NCBI GenBank assembly: GCA_016714045.1
Contig: JADJNY010000015.1
Coordinates: 620,001 to 684,000, forward strand
Direction: 5' to 3'
Origin: Planctomycetota bacterium
GTDB lineage: Bacteria > Planctomycetota > UBA1135 > GCA-002686595
Length of the DNA stretch: 64,000 nt
Below are positions 1-8,093 of the stretch, one piece after another. The notes below the pieces were generated by a model. That model saw nothing but the letters and a program-made list of their open reading frames with translations. It was not told the origin of the DNA and searched no databases. The translations under genes and the position numbers were made by a program. The stretch's first letter is position 1; every line of letters starts with the position of its first letter.

Positions 1-432
1 GATCGCACGCAGCGCCTCTTCGCGCGAAAGCGCTTGCCGCAGTCGCACCGTGGTCGCGTCGGTCTTCTCCGGCTCGACGACCTTGTGCACGGCGTAGTCC
101 CACTGCATGCGGAGGAGCTCCTTCGAGCTCGGCCCGCGCTGCACGGGAGTCCGCGCCAGGCTGCCCATGCCCGTGCTCGCACCCGGGCCGCCGGGCCCCG
201 AGCCAGCCGGTGCACCCGCGGAGGTCGGCCCGCTCGGGCCGCCGCCGCCAGAGGGCGCTGCGGGTCCGGCGCTGCCGCCGGAGCTGGAACCACCACCATT
301 CCCCGAACTCGGGGGCGGCGCCGACGGCGCCGGTCGGGGGCCTCATCAGCCCGGCATCGCGTTCGTGGGGACGTAGCCCTGAAGCACGAACGCGGCGAGC
401 ACACCAGCGAACACGAAGTTGCGATGCAGCAT
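1..432 (-). CDS. Secreted thioredoxin-like selenoprotein, copy 1 (3' end beyond window)
   Basis: Seen: from ATG at 430-432 the frame encodes a signal peptide (MLHRNFVFAGVLAAFVLQGY, then VPTNA), then PG, then two adjacent in-frame TGA codons (346-348, 343-345). A linker rich in Pro, Gly and Ser follows (about residues 31-98). The same frame then enters a domain clearly homologous to the copy at 3679-4611 (shared SSKELLRMQWDYAVH-like start, DATTVRLRQAL, EEALRAI). The window ends just before the expected CxxC. The TGA pair sits at exactly the place where copy 3 has one, and DsbD in this window has TGA for an active-site Cys, so both TGAs are read as selenocysteine (Sec29, Sec30). Predicted signal cleavage after TNA leaves MPG-Sec-Sec as the mature N-terminus. 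Function is inferred to be periplasmic or secreted thiol/selenol redox chemistry; no named family was recognised. Confidence 0.75.
316..332 (-). promoter_or_regulatory. Candidate bacterial SECIS hairpin, copy 1
   Basis: A perfect 7-bp GC stem (CGGCGCC/GGCGCCG) closes a 3-nt loop GUC. The loop G lies 18 nt after the second TGA and 21 nt after the first. That spacing and a loop beginning with G fit bacterial SECIS elements read by SelB. GC-rich DNA makes chance hairpins common, so this is support, not proof. Confidence 0.45.
343..348 (-). other. Tandem in-frame TGA, predicted Sec-Sec (copy 1)
   Basis: TGA TGA occupies codons 29-30, between signal peptide and linker. The reading frame on both sides is the one shared with the paralogues, and no frame change is needed. 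Confidence 0.7.
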
Positions 433-613
433 GTCGTCGACTCGATTGGGGAGGTGGGGAACGCGCGTCGGGTGAACCCGACGGCGGCTGCCAAGCCAGG
501 GTCAGCCTACTCCCGGATGAGGAGGCCGGCTACCCGGGGGATGGCGACAAACACGACGCTCGAGCAGGAGGCAGACGAACCGGGGGCCGTGCGCCGAGCG
601 GGCGACGCGCTCC

Positions 614-738
614 CCCGGGCCGTGTCGTTGTCAGCGCGCTTCCGCCATAGCGGCGCGCGGATCGTCGTCCGCGCGCCTCGGCCGGAGCGGCGCGCGGGTC
701 GTCGTCAGCGCACTTCCGCCGGAGCGGCGCGCGGGAGC
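614..738. repeat. 37-bp tandem repeat at the 3' end of the copy-2 gene
   Basis: The motif cggcgcgcgg starts at 651, 688 and 725, an exact 37-bp period, and a diverged unit lies at 614-650. The unit 688-724 contains the stop codon of the copy-2 gene (705-707). The array is therefore a serial duplication of that gene's last codons plus stop into the downstream spacer. Confidence 0.7.
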
Positions 739-1823
739 AGGTCGAGCTTGCCGATGCGCCCGAATTGCTCGAGCATCTTCGCTGCCTCGCGCTGCACCTC
801 GAGGATCTCGTCGGAGAGCTGATCGAGCTTCGTGCGGTCGAGCCGCACGCTCGCTTCGAGCAGGTTGTCGCGACGCTTCGAGAGCTCGCGCTCGCGCGCG
901 TCGAGCGTGTCGAGCCGGTCGAGCAGCTTGCTCATTTCGCGCGTCGTGGCCGTCGGGTCCTTTCCGTAGGCCTCGGTCAGCACGCGCGTCATCGACGCCC
1001 AGAACTCGGGTCGCGACGTCTCGGACTCGAGCGCGATCCGGCCGCTGCCGTCGGCCTGGCACAGGAACATGTGCCCGGACGAGGAGTCGGGGAACAGCGC
1101 GTGGAGCGCGTGGTCGGGCTCGACCACGCTGCCGGGCAACTTGACGAGGTGGAACCAGCGCGCGAGCAGGATCGTGCGCTCGTTGTCGATGCCGGGCAGG
1201 AGCAGCGCCTTGTCGGTGCCCGCGCAGTACGAGCACTCGCGCAACACGAGCAACGGACGCGGATCGTCGCCCGCGATCGCTCGCAGCGCATCCGCGTAGG
1301 TGAGCGCGGTCTTCTCGGCGACCGCGGTGCCCTCGCCGCGCGCAAAGCCCGTGGAGGCCACGACCGGGTGCTCCCATTGGAGCTGGAGCTCGCGCTTCGC
1401 CGTGGGCCCGTGGTGCACCTCCGTGCGCGGGCCGCGGCTCGCGTCGCCGGTCGGCGCACCGGCGGTGGTCGGACCGCTCGGCATCGGCGTCGCCGTCGGA
1501 ACGCCGGGCTTCGCCTTGGGCGTCGCGGCGGGCTCGGGCGGCGCCTTCGTCACCGCCGGCTTGGGCGCGGGTGTCGCCGGCACCGAGGGCGCTGCAGGCG
1601 CCGGCGTCGCGGGGCTGGGGCGCGCGACGTCGGCCCCGTGGCCGGCCGTGTGCGCGCCGCGTGCTCCCGAGGAGCTCACCGAGGAACCAGGCAGCGTCGT
1701 GGCAGGGGTCCCGCCCCCACCATGTCCCGTCGCCGGTCAGAAGAACGGACGCGCCTCCGCGGTGCCTGCGAGCGTCATCGTGACGCCGAGCAGGGAGAGT
1801 TGGATCCAGTGCACTCGTTTCAT
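705..1823 (-). CDS. Secreted thioredoxin-like selenoprotein, copy 2
   Basis: Seen: ATG at 1821-1823 begins a signal peptide (KRVHWIQLSLLGVTMTLAG, TAEA), then RPFF, then in-frame TGA at 1737-1739. About 115 residues of Ala/Pro/Gly/Thr-rich linker follow, then a thioredoxin-like domain. LLVLRECSYC places CxxC at about residues 197-200, after a hydrophobic strand, as in thioredoxin folds. The C-terminal third is a predicted coiled coil (LDRLDTLDARERELSKRR and onward). Length is 372 aa including Sec29. Homology to the copies at 1-432 and 3679-4611 runs through the domain. Signal cleavage after AEA would leave RPFF-Sec at the mature N-terminus. Only one TGA is present here. Role (inferred): periplasmic redox protein with a selenol near its N-terminus and a CxxC in the folded domain. 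A gene split by an ordinary stop is the alternative, made unlikely by three paralogues sharing the arrangement. Confidence 0.78.
1700..1722 (-). promoter_or_regulatory. Candidate bacterial SECIS hairpin, copy 2
   Basis: Stem TGG/CCA plus GGGG/CCCC, separated by a small internal loop, closes a 6-nt loop GCGGGA. The loop starts 22 nt after the TGA, the same spacing as the hairpin after the Sec codon of dsbD. A bulged stem with a G-starting loop resembles known bacterial SECIS shapes. Confidence 0.45.
1737..1739 (-). other. In-frame TGA, predicted Sec29 (copy 2)
   Basis: A single TGA sits directly after the signal peptide and RPFF, with the paralogue frame continuing on both sides. Confidence 0.7.
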
Positions 1824-2102
1824 GACTCGATACCCGCTTCCCGATCCGAGAACGATCGCCGGCCGCCGGGAATGCAGCACGGACGTCGGCCAAGTCCCTC
1901 TCACGCTAGCGAGGTCGCGGCTCGTGGTTAGCAGCCCTCTCGCAGAGAATTCACGGAAGCGCAGCTCGGCTCATCGAGCGCCGTGGCCTCGCGGCGAGAG
2001 TCCTGAGCCGGCGCGCGCGACCGCACAGTACTGGAGTGGGAACGTGAGCTGGCGCGCGCGGTGTGCTTCACTGCCGTGCGCTTCCGCGCTCGGGCGCGAG
2101 CG

Positions 2103-3488
2103 CTACTTTTTGTCGTAGGTCTTCAGCACGTACTGGCGCCACTCGGCCTCGGCGTCGGCGAGCGACTTCCCGAGCGCCGCCTGGAACGCCGCCTCGTGTC
2201 GAGCGAGCACCGTGGCTGCGCGCTCGGCCTCGGGCACCTCGCGCAGGGAACCCGCGAGCCCGAGGAGCAGCTCGCGCAACTTCGCGTCCTTGCGCTGCAG
2301 GAGCCACTCGACGCGCGACCACGCGATCAGGTGGCCCTGCGCCTTCAGGTCTTCCCACGCCTTCCACGCGAGCGTGTCCTTCCAGCCCTTCGCGGCCTTG
2401 TTGAACACGAGCCCGTACACGCGCGGCTCCCAGCGCGCCGAGGCCTCGTCATCGCCGCTCTTCGTCGTTCCGACCGCGGAGAGCGTGTAGCGTTCGTCGA
2501 CGCGGCGCGCGCAGAGATGGGCAAAGCCGGCCTTGAACCACAGCGGCACGTCGAGCCCCGAGCCGCGGAAGCCCTCGAGGAAGTTCATCGAGATCTCGGA
2601 CGACATCGTCGCCCACAGCGCGAGCTCGGAGTCGAAGTTGTACTCCTTCAAGGCTTCGCTGCTGATGCCCAGGAACATCGAGCCGCCCTTCAGGTGCCAG
2701 CGCTGCCAGTTGGGCGATTCGCGATCGAGGAAGCGCTTCAAGAACCGGCCCGTGCCTGAGCGTTTGTCCGTCACGAGCACCGTGAACTTCGACGGCATGC
2801 CGAGGTAGCGACCGCCGACCTGACCGTCGCTCACGCCGGCGCCCTTGGCTTCGAAGTCCGCCTCGGTCAGCCCGAACATCGTGCAGAAGTCCTGGTACTG
2901 CTCCTCGAGCCGCATCGCGTACAGGTGCAGCCGCAGCCACGGATCGAGCTTGTTCTTGAGCGGCTTGATCGTCGGGAGGCGCGCCTTGAGGCGTTTGAGC
3001 TCCTCTTCGAGCTTCTTCTCCTCCTTCGGATCGCCCTTCAATTTGTAGGTGCGCAACGTCGAGCCGAGCTTGAAGTGCTGCGTCTCGACCCAGAGCACCT
3101 GGACGTTGCCGAGCGCTTCCTCGACGTCCTGCGTCTTGATGCCCTCGGCGAAGAGGAACGGTCCGAAGGACTCGTAGCCCGCCTTCTCCATCGCGGCGGT
3201 GTCGCCCTTCGTGTACGGGTCGACCTTCTCGAAGGACTCGTCCTTGTCCTCGCTGGCGGAGGACTGCGCGGGTTCGAGGACGATCGACGCCGCAGCGGGG
3301 ACGTCGAGTTCACGCTCGGGCCCGTCGCTCGAACGCGCTCCCTGCGCCGAAGCGAGCCCGCCGAGCGCGAGGACGAACGCGACGCTGGCGAGCGCGCTCG
3401 TGGTCTTCGCGACGAGCCCGCGCAGGCCGAAGCCCGGGACGCGCTCCTCCGCACCGACCGTTTCGATGCGTGCCGTCCGGTCGAACAC
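2103..3488 (-). CDS. Secreted protein of unknown function with degenerate peptidase-like C-terminal half
   Basis: No family recognised with confidence. The frame is open up to 3665, but the stretch above 3488 is compositionally biased and contains a 111-bp duplication. The GTG at 3486-3488 is therefore preferred; it is followed by a signal-peptide-like hydrophobic run (ALASVAFVLALGGLASAQG). The mature part has a Lys/Glu-rich helical middle (DPKEEKKLEEELKRLKARL). The C-terminal half includes VPLWFKAGFAHLCARRV, which resembles the P-x-W-x-x-E/K-G-x-A segment after the zinc helix of M48/DUF1570-type peptidases, but no HExxH is visible. The protein at 49292-50794 has a similar LPEWFRTGAATYAERY. 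It lies between two selenoprotein paralogues on the same strand, 190 bp below copy 3, so cotranscription is plausible. Confidence 0.6.
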   Translation of the reverse strand: MFDRTARIETVGAEERVPGFGLRGLVAKTTSALASVAFVLALGGLASAQGARSSDGPERELDVPAAASIVLEPAQSSASEDKDESFEKVDPYTKGDTAAMEKAGYESFGPFLFAEGIKTQDVEEALGNVQVLWVETQHFKLGSTLRTYKLKGDPKEEKKLEEELKRLKARLPTIKPLKNKLDPWLRLHLYAMRLEEQYQDFCTMFGLTEADFEAKGAGVSDGQVGGRYLGMPSKFTVLVTDKRSGTGRFLKRFLDRESPNWQRWHLKGGSMFLGISSEALKEYNFDSELALWATMSSEISMNFLEGFRGSGLDVPLWFKAGFAHLCARRVDERYTLSAVGTTKSGDDEASARWEPRVYGLVFNKAAKGWKDTLAWKAWEDLKAQGHLIAWSRVEWLLQRKDAKLRELLLGLAGSLREVPEAERAATVLARHEAAFQAALGKSLADAEAEWRQYVLKTYDKK

Positions 3489-3592
3489 GCGAGCATCGAG
3501 TCCAGGTTCGAACGCGACCGCGGCGAGCCTGCGCGCGCCGATCCACGAGACGCGCACGCCTGCACCGACCGCTTCGATGCACGCCGTTCGGA
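3451..3592. repeat. Two-copy 111-bp spaced direct repeat
   Basis: gcaccgaccg followed by ttcgatgc and gccgt-cgg occurs at 3451-3481 and again at 3562-3592, 111 bp apart, with three or four differences. It lies in the 5' region of the downstream secreted-protein gene and argues that this stretch is spacer, not protein. Confidence 0.5.
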
Positions 3593-3678
3593 CGAGCCCG
3601 CGCGCGCGGAAGGCAAGGACGGGGAGCTGCGGCCGCTCCCCGTCCTGTTGGATCCGTCGGATCACGCGCGGACTCCGC

Positions 3679-4611
3679 TCACTCGCCGGCCTTCGGCTCC
3701 GCGGGCTTCGCCGCGGGCTTGAGCTCGGCCTTGGTGAGCTTCTCGATCGTCTTCGTGATGTCGGCGATTTCCTTCCGCACGGAAGCGAGGTCGGCCTCGA
3801 TCTTCTTCAACTTCGAAGCGTCGAGCTTGCCGGCGGTCTCGAGGAGCGAGTTCTTCTGCGTCTCGAGGTCGTTGATGCGTGAGTCGAGCACGTCGAGTCG
3901 ATCGAATTCGTGCTGCACGTCCTGGAAGCAGCCCGTCGGATCCTTCTTGTAGGACTTCGCGAGCACCTTGCCCATCGAGGACCACAACTCCGATCGCGAC
4001 GTCGCCGTCTCGAGCGGGAAGAGGTCCGCGCCGTCGCGCGTCGCGACGAAGAAGTGCGGTGCGTTGTTGTCCTTGAAGAGGGCGTTGAACGGGTGATCCT
4101 CCTGGATCACGTCCATCGGCAGCTTCACACAGTGGAACCAGCGCGAATAGAGAACGGTCTTCTCGTTGTCGCTGGCGCCCGCCTTGAGCAGCGCGTTGTC
4201 CGTCTTGTTGCACGTCTTGCATTCACGCAAGACGAGCAACGGACGAGGGTCGCTGCCGGCGACGTGACGCATGGCTTCCTCGAACGCGAGGGCCTTGCGC
4301 AGCTTCACCGTCGTCGCATCCGACTTGGGTGTCGCATCACGATAGACGGGATAGTCCCACTTCATTTGAAGCAGGGACTTCGACGTCGCTCCGCGCGGAG
4401 TCGTGGTGGTGGGAAGTGTCGGAACGGTGCCACCACCAGGCACGGCCGTTCCAGGTCCTGCTGCGCCGCCTGCACCAGGCGCGCCCGACGAGGTTGCCCC
4501 CGACGGTCCTCCACCGTTTCATCACCCCGGTGTGGCGTTGACACGGGTGGCAAGGCTCAGCGCGACCAACGCGCCGAGTCCGGCACCCACGATCCATGCA
4601 CGTTCGGACAT
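3679..4611 (-). CDS. Secreted thioredoxin-like selenoprotein, copy 3
   Basis: Seen: ATG at 4609-4611 has a good Shine-Dalgarno (AGAGGAG, 7 nt upstream). The signal peptide (AWIVGAGLGALVALSLATRV-NA) is followed by TPG and two in-frame TGA codons (4522-4524, 4519-4521). A Gly/Ala/Ser/Pro linker of about 45 residues comes next. The thioredoxin-like domain contains LLVLRECKTC (CxxC at about residues 131-134), a second Cys in RWFHCVKL, and a final strand-helix segment (PHFFVATRDG). The last ~75 residues form a Lys/Glu-rich coiled coil ending AKPAEPKAGE. Total length is 310 aa including Sec30-Sec31. Predicted cleavage after VNA leaves TPG-Sec-Sec at the mature N-terminus. It is the first gene of the minus-strand cluster and has the best ribosome binding site. 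Reading the TGAs as stops would leave a 29-residue orphan signal peptide. Confidence 0.8.
4503..4517 (-). promoter_or_regulatory. Hairpin after the Sec codons of copy 3
   Basis: Perfect 5-bp stem ACGGT/ACCGT with loop GGAGG starts 1 nt after the second TGA. Its loop is closer to the TGA than in typical bacterial SECIS elements. An alternative is GAGG (4508-4511) with CCTC (4490-4493) around a 14-nt loop at the more usual distance. The true element, if any, is uncertain. Confidence 0.3.
4519..4524 (-). other. Tandem in-frame TGA, predicted Sec-Sec (copy 3)
   Basis: TGA TGA follows signal peptide plus TPG, exactly as after MPG in copy 1. The frame is unbroken on both sides. Confidence 0.72.
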
Positions 4612-5218
4612 GGGGAAACTCCTCTGTTGGAACTCCCAGCGACGCTCGCCGCCGCGATGCGCGGTCGACCGAAGCGTCAGCTCAAGGCTAGCGCAAGGGC
4701 TACCCAGGTCAACCTGGTGGTAACGCACCGAGGTCCGGCTCGGTGATCTGGGTTTCTCGCGAGGTGCGGAGACGTGCTCGAGCGCCTGCGGGTTCCGTCG
4801 GATGGCGCGAAGGCGAGCACGAGCACGTCGGGACGCGCGAGTGGAGCGTCTTGAAGCTCCGTCTCGATCGCCAGCTCGTGCTCCCGATCGCCGCACCCGG
4901 ACCTCTTTTCCATGCGAGCAACGCTTGGATCGAAGGCGGTGGACGGAACGAACCCGTCCGCCATCTGCTGCGGCCCTTCGCGGACTGCGGGCTGAGCGAG
5001 GAGCACGCCGAGCTCGTTTCGCACCGCGGCCGTGCGTCGCAGGCCGCGTACGTGCAACTTCACTCGGTCCCGCGCGTGCCGTGCGGAGCCCGCACGTTCC
5101 GCCACGTGCGCGGGCGCACACCGAGTCCTTCCGTTGGGCCGGGCGCTCGGTGCCGCTGAGAGCACGGACGAGCTCGTCGAGTACCGACGACGCGGCCCCG
5201 GTCGAAGCCGGGGCCGCG
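4612..5218. other. Spacer upstream of copy 3 with no recognised gene
   Basis: The first ~30 nt carry the ribosome binding site of copy 3. Beyond that, several overlapping frames are open on both strands but none gives a recognisable protein, signal peptide or good ribosome binding site. The least bad is a plus-strand frame at about 4743-5159, which could be a decayed gene; it was not called. Confidence 0.5.
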
Positions 5219-5403
5219 GGGTCGTGCTCACGCGCGCTCGAGCTCGCGCGGGGTCGAGCTCACGCGGGGTCGAGCTCACATGGAGTCGTGCTTCCGCACG
5301 CTCGTGCTCACTCGCGGGCGTGCTCACGCGGGGTCGAACTCACGTGGGGTCGAGCTTCCGTGCGCTCGTGCTCACGTGGGGGCGTGCTCACGCGCGCTCG
5401 AAG
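5219..5403. repeat. Degenerate ~17-bp tandem repeat downstream of flgE
   Basis: Many variants of gtcgagctcacgcgggg and gctcgtgctcacgcg follow one another in phase. The array starts about 25 bp after the flgE stop codon and runs downstream. No coding sense was found. Confidence 0.6.
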
Positions 5404-5427
5404 GAGCGCGCGCCGGGCTCACGTGGA

Positions 5428-7362
5428 TCAGATCAGGTTCACGGTGTCGCGAAGCACTTCGTTCTCGGCCGTGATGACGCGCGCGTTCGCCTGGAACCCG
5501 CGCTGCGCCTGGATGAGCGCCACGAACTGCTCCGCCGTGTCCACGTTCGAGTTCTCGAGCGAGCCGCCGATGACCGAGCCCGCGGCGCCGACCTCGGCGA
5601 CGCCGAGGTTCACCGCGCCCGAGTTCACCGTCTGCGAGTAGAGGTTGTTGCCCACGAGCTGCAGGCCCTCGGGATTCACGAAGGTCGCGACGCCCATCTG
5701 CCCGAGGTCCTGCGTCTTGCCGTTCGTGTAGAGGCCGAGGATCATCCCGTCCGCGTCGACGGACATGCTCGCGAGCTCGCCGACGCCGTAGCCGTCTTGC
5801 TCACGCACGAACACCTCGCCCTCGGAGCCGAACTGCGTCAGCCCCGTGAACGCGCCGTCCGAGCCGAGATCGAACGTGATCGTCTGCGGTGACGTCTGGC
5901 CGGCGAACTGCACCTGCACCGTCGGATCGACGCCGGCGAGGCCGAGCGGCGCGCCGTCGTCGTCGAAGAGGAGACCGGAGATCGAACCGGACAGGACGCT
6001 GCCGTCCGCGCTCGAGAGGCTCGGCGTGAGCGACCACGAGCCGTCCTGCTGGCGCGCGAACGTCATCGTCATCGTGTGCGCGACGCCTGCGCTGTCGAAG
6101 ACTTCCATCGAGGTCGACACTTCGTCCGAAGCCGTGCCTTCCGTCGTGACGGCCATCGCGTAGGTCGTCCAGTCGACGGAGCCCGTGTTCGAGGAGTCGT
6201 CGAGCAACGAGAGCTGGAGGCCGGACTCGCCCGCCGTGTCCGACTCGACCGTCAGCTTGCCGGCCGCGTCCATGGTCACCGTGGCACCCGCGTACAACGC
6301 ATCGACGAAGTTGACGAAGTCGTCGACGGTCGTGCCGTCGTTCCCGGCGCCGTAGGTGAACTCCGCGTTGATCGCGGTGCCGTCGGCGTCGACGCCCGTG
6401 ACGTGGATGCGGTCGCCGGCAATGTAGTCGACGACGTTGCCGGGGAGCTCGCTCAAGTCCGTCGTGCTCGTCGCGTCCGTCTGCGAGCCCGAAACGAGCG
6501 CCGTCGACAGGCCCGTGAGCGCCGCGAGGTCGCGGCCCGTCGAACCCGACGACACCTTCAACGTGACGTTCTCGCCCGCGCGATCGGTCGTGATTTCGAG
6601 CTGACCCGACCCGTTCACCGTCGCGCTGACGTCGTCGAGCGCATCGACCGCCGTCGCGATGTCGGTCGCGGTGACGGAGCCCGTCACGCTCGTGACGCTC
6701 ACCGTCTGCGGCGCTCCGCCGGCCACGGTGACGCGCATCGTCCACGTTTCGCCCGCGGGGATCGTGAACGGGCCTGAATTGCTCGAGGTGAGCTGCGCCG
6801 GCGAACCCTGCGCGAACGCGGAGGACGCGGTGAGCACCTCCGGAAGCGGTCCGGTGACGACCTTCGGCAGGTTGCCCGAGAGGCGCGCGGACGTCGTCGC
6901 ATTCGGTGCGAGCAGCGACTCCGTGTCGATCTCGATCGGCTGGCCCGTCGGAGAGAGGACCGGGAACCCCGTGCGCTGGTCGACGAGCTGATGCAGCGCG
7001 TCGAGCCCGAACGTCCCCACGCGCGTGTAGAGGTTCTGCACGCCGTTCGAAACCGCGAAGAAGCCGTTGCCCTGCATCGCGACGTCGAACGTGCGGCCGG
7101 TGCGCGTCAGCGCGCCCTGCGAGAAGTTGTGCGACGTGTCGGCGAGGCGCACACCGAGTCCGATCTGCACGGGGTTGCGACCGCCGCGACCGGTGCCCGG
7201 CCCCGAGGCGTACTGCAACGTGCGCGCGAACTGGTCGGAGAACGTCGCCGCCGAGGACTTGAAGCCCGGCGTGTTCGAGTTCGCGAGGTTGTTACCGATG
7301 ACGTCGATCCAGCTCTGATGGGCCTGGAGACCGCTGAGGGCGGAGAAGAGGGAGCTCGACAT
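5428..7362 (-). CDS. flgE: Flagellar hook protein FlgE
   Basis: This is the hook subunit that assembles outside the cell on the rod beneath FlgD. The 644-aa protein begins SSSLFSALSGLQAHQSWIDV, then GNNLANSNTPGFK, the signature N-terminal helix and ANTxTxG motif of rod/hook proteins. It ends with the matching C-terminal helix (LENSNVDTAEQFVALIQAQR, then GFQANARVITAENEVLRDTV). FVALIQAQRGFQANARVI is the family's C-terminal motif. The middle is a long variable D1/D2 region rich in Thr, Ser, Asp and Gly. The ATG at 7360-7362 is chosen because it begins this motif; the frame stays open far upstream only by chance. It is third in a fliK-flgD-flgE set on one strand, 233 bp after flgD. No strong Shine-Dalgarno is visible. 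Confidence 0.93.
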   Translation of the reverse strand: MSSSLFSALSGLQAHQSWIDVIGNNLANSNTPGFKSSAATFSDQFARTLQYASGPGTGRGGRNPVQIGLGVRLADTSHNFSQGALTRTGRTFDVAMQGNGFFAVSNGVQNLYTRVGTFGLDALHQLVDQRTGFPVLSPTGQPIEIDTESLLAPNATTSARLSGNLPKVVTGPLPEVLTASSAFAQGSPAQLTSSNSGPFTIPAGETWTMRVTVAGGAPQTVSVTSVTGSVTATDIATAVDALDDVSATVNGSGQLEITTDRAGENVTLKVSSGSTGRDLAALTGLSTALVSGSQTDATSTTDLSELPGNVVDYIAGDRIHVTGVDADGTAINAEFTYGAGNDGTTVDDFVNFVDALYAGATVTMDAAGKLTVESDTAGESGLQLSLLDDSSNTGSVDWTTYAMAVTTEGTASDEVSTSMEVFDSAGVAHTMTMTFARQQDGSWSLTPSLSSADGSVLSGSISGLLFDDDGAPLGLAGVDPTVQVQFAGQTSPQTITFDLGSDGAFTGLTQFGSEGEVFVREQDGYGVGELASMSVDADGMILGLYTNGKTQDLGQMGVATFVNPEGLQLVGNNLYSQTVNSGAVNLGVAEVGAAGSVIGGSLENSNVDTAEQFVALIQAQRGFQANARVITAENEVLRDTVNLI

Positions 7363-7595
7363 GTGCGCTGGGTTCCGTGGTGCTGGGCCGATGGGGTTCG
7401 TTCGTTGCGTTGTTCGTGGTCGCGCTGGCCGCGCGCGGGCGTTCTTTCGTCGTGCCGGAGCTTCGGTCGCGGCTCGCGCCTTCGAGGACTTCCGGACGGG
7501 GCGCGGGTTCGCTGTCGCGCGCGGGCCGAGACGGTGAGCGCGCGCTCGCGCGGGCCTCACCGAGCCCGGTGGAGCGCGCGGGCGCCCGCTCGGGC

Positions 7596-8069
7596 TCAGC
7601 CGGCGCCGGTGCTCGTGTCGGCCGTCGCCGCGCTGCCGAGCACTTCGGTCACGTTGCCGAGCGGCACGTCGTGGCCGCCGATGTTCAAGACCGCGAGCCC
7701 GTCCTGGATCTTGACCGTGCTCACGGTGCCGGTGGCGTCCTCGTTCGTCGTCGGGTCGACGTAGCGCACGTCCTTGCCGATCAGCGCGCTCGACTGCGTG
7801 AGCTGCGACATCAGGGCGTTCGACTGCTGGAGCACGGCGAGGCCGAGAAGGTTGTCGTTCACCTTCTGCATCTGCTCGAGCGAGCTGAACTGCGCGAGCT
7901 GCGCGATGAACGCCTGGTTGTCCGTCGGCGCCATCGGATCCTGGTTCTTCATCTGCTGCACGAGCAGGGAGAGGAACGCGTCCTTTCCGAGGCTGTCCGT
8001 GCTGCTCGCCGCCGTCGGGCTCGTGCCGAGGGAGATCGGATCGTTTGCGCTGATTCCGTCGATGGCCAT
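7596..8069 (-). CDS. flgD: Flagellar hook-capping scaffold FlgD (short form)
   Basis: FlgD caps the growing hook and lets FlgE subunits add beneath it. The 157-aa protein has the conserved N-terminal segment (FLSLLVQQMKNQDPMAPTDN, then FIAQLAQFSSLEQM) at about residues 32-70. A short beta part follows (GKDVRYVDP, VSTVKIQDGLAVLNIGG). It is shorter than the usual ~220-aa FlgD and ends after what looks like the first beta domain, so the FlgD Ig-like domain is missing or reduced. Start ATG at 8067-8069 follows a purine-rich stretch. Its place between fliK and flgE is the standard hook gene order. Confidence 0.92.
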   Translation of the reverse strand: MAIDGISANDPISLGTSPTAASSTDSLGKDAFLSLLVQQMKNQDPMAPTDNQAFIAQLAQFSSLEQMQKVNDNLLGLAVLQQSNALMSQLTQSSALIGKDVRYVDPTTNEDATGTVSTVKIQDGLAVLNIGGHDVPLGNVTEVLGSAATADTSTGAG

Positions 8070-8093
8070 GGGTTCTCTTCTTCGGTGGGGCGA

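Noticed and set aside
1..4611. TGA reassigned to an amino acid genome-wide (as in Mycoplasma or SR1/Gracilibacteria)
   Set aside because: feoA, feoB, the cytochrome gene and many others end at TGA right where their families end, so TGA is a normal stop here; only specific genes read through.
1..4611. The three Sec paralogues as pseudogenes cut by stop codons
   Set aside because: Frame, signal peptide, domain and TGA position are kept in all three, and copy 3 has a strong ribosome binding site. Random decay would not place the stop identically.
4743..5159. Possible plus-strand gene upstream of copy 3
   Set aside because: No family, weak start, no ribosome site, and overlapping open frames on the other strand. 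It could be a gene remnant but cannot be supported.
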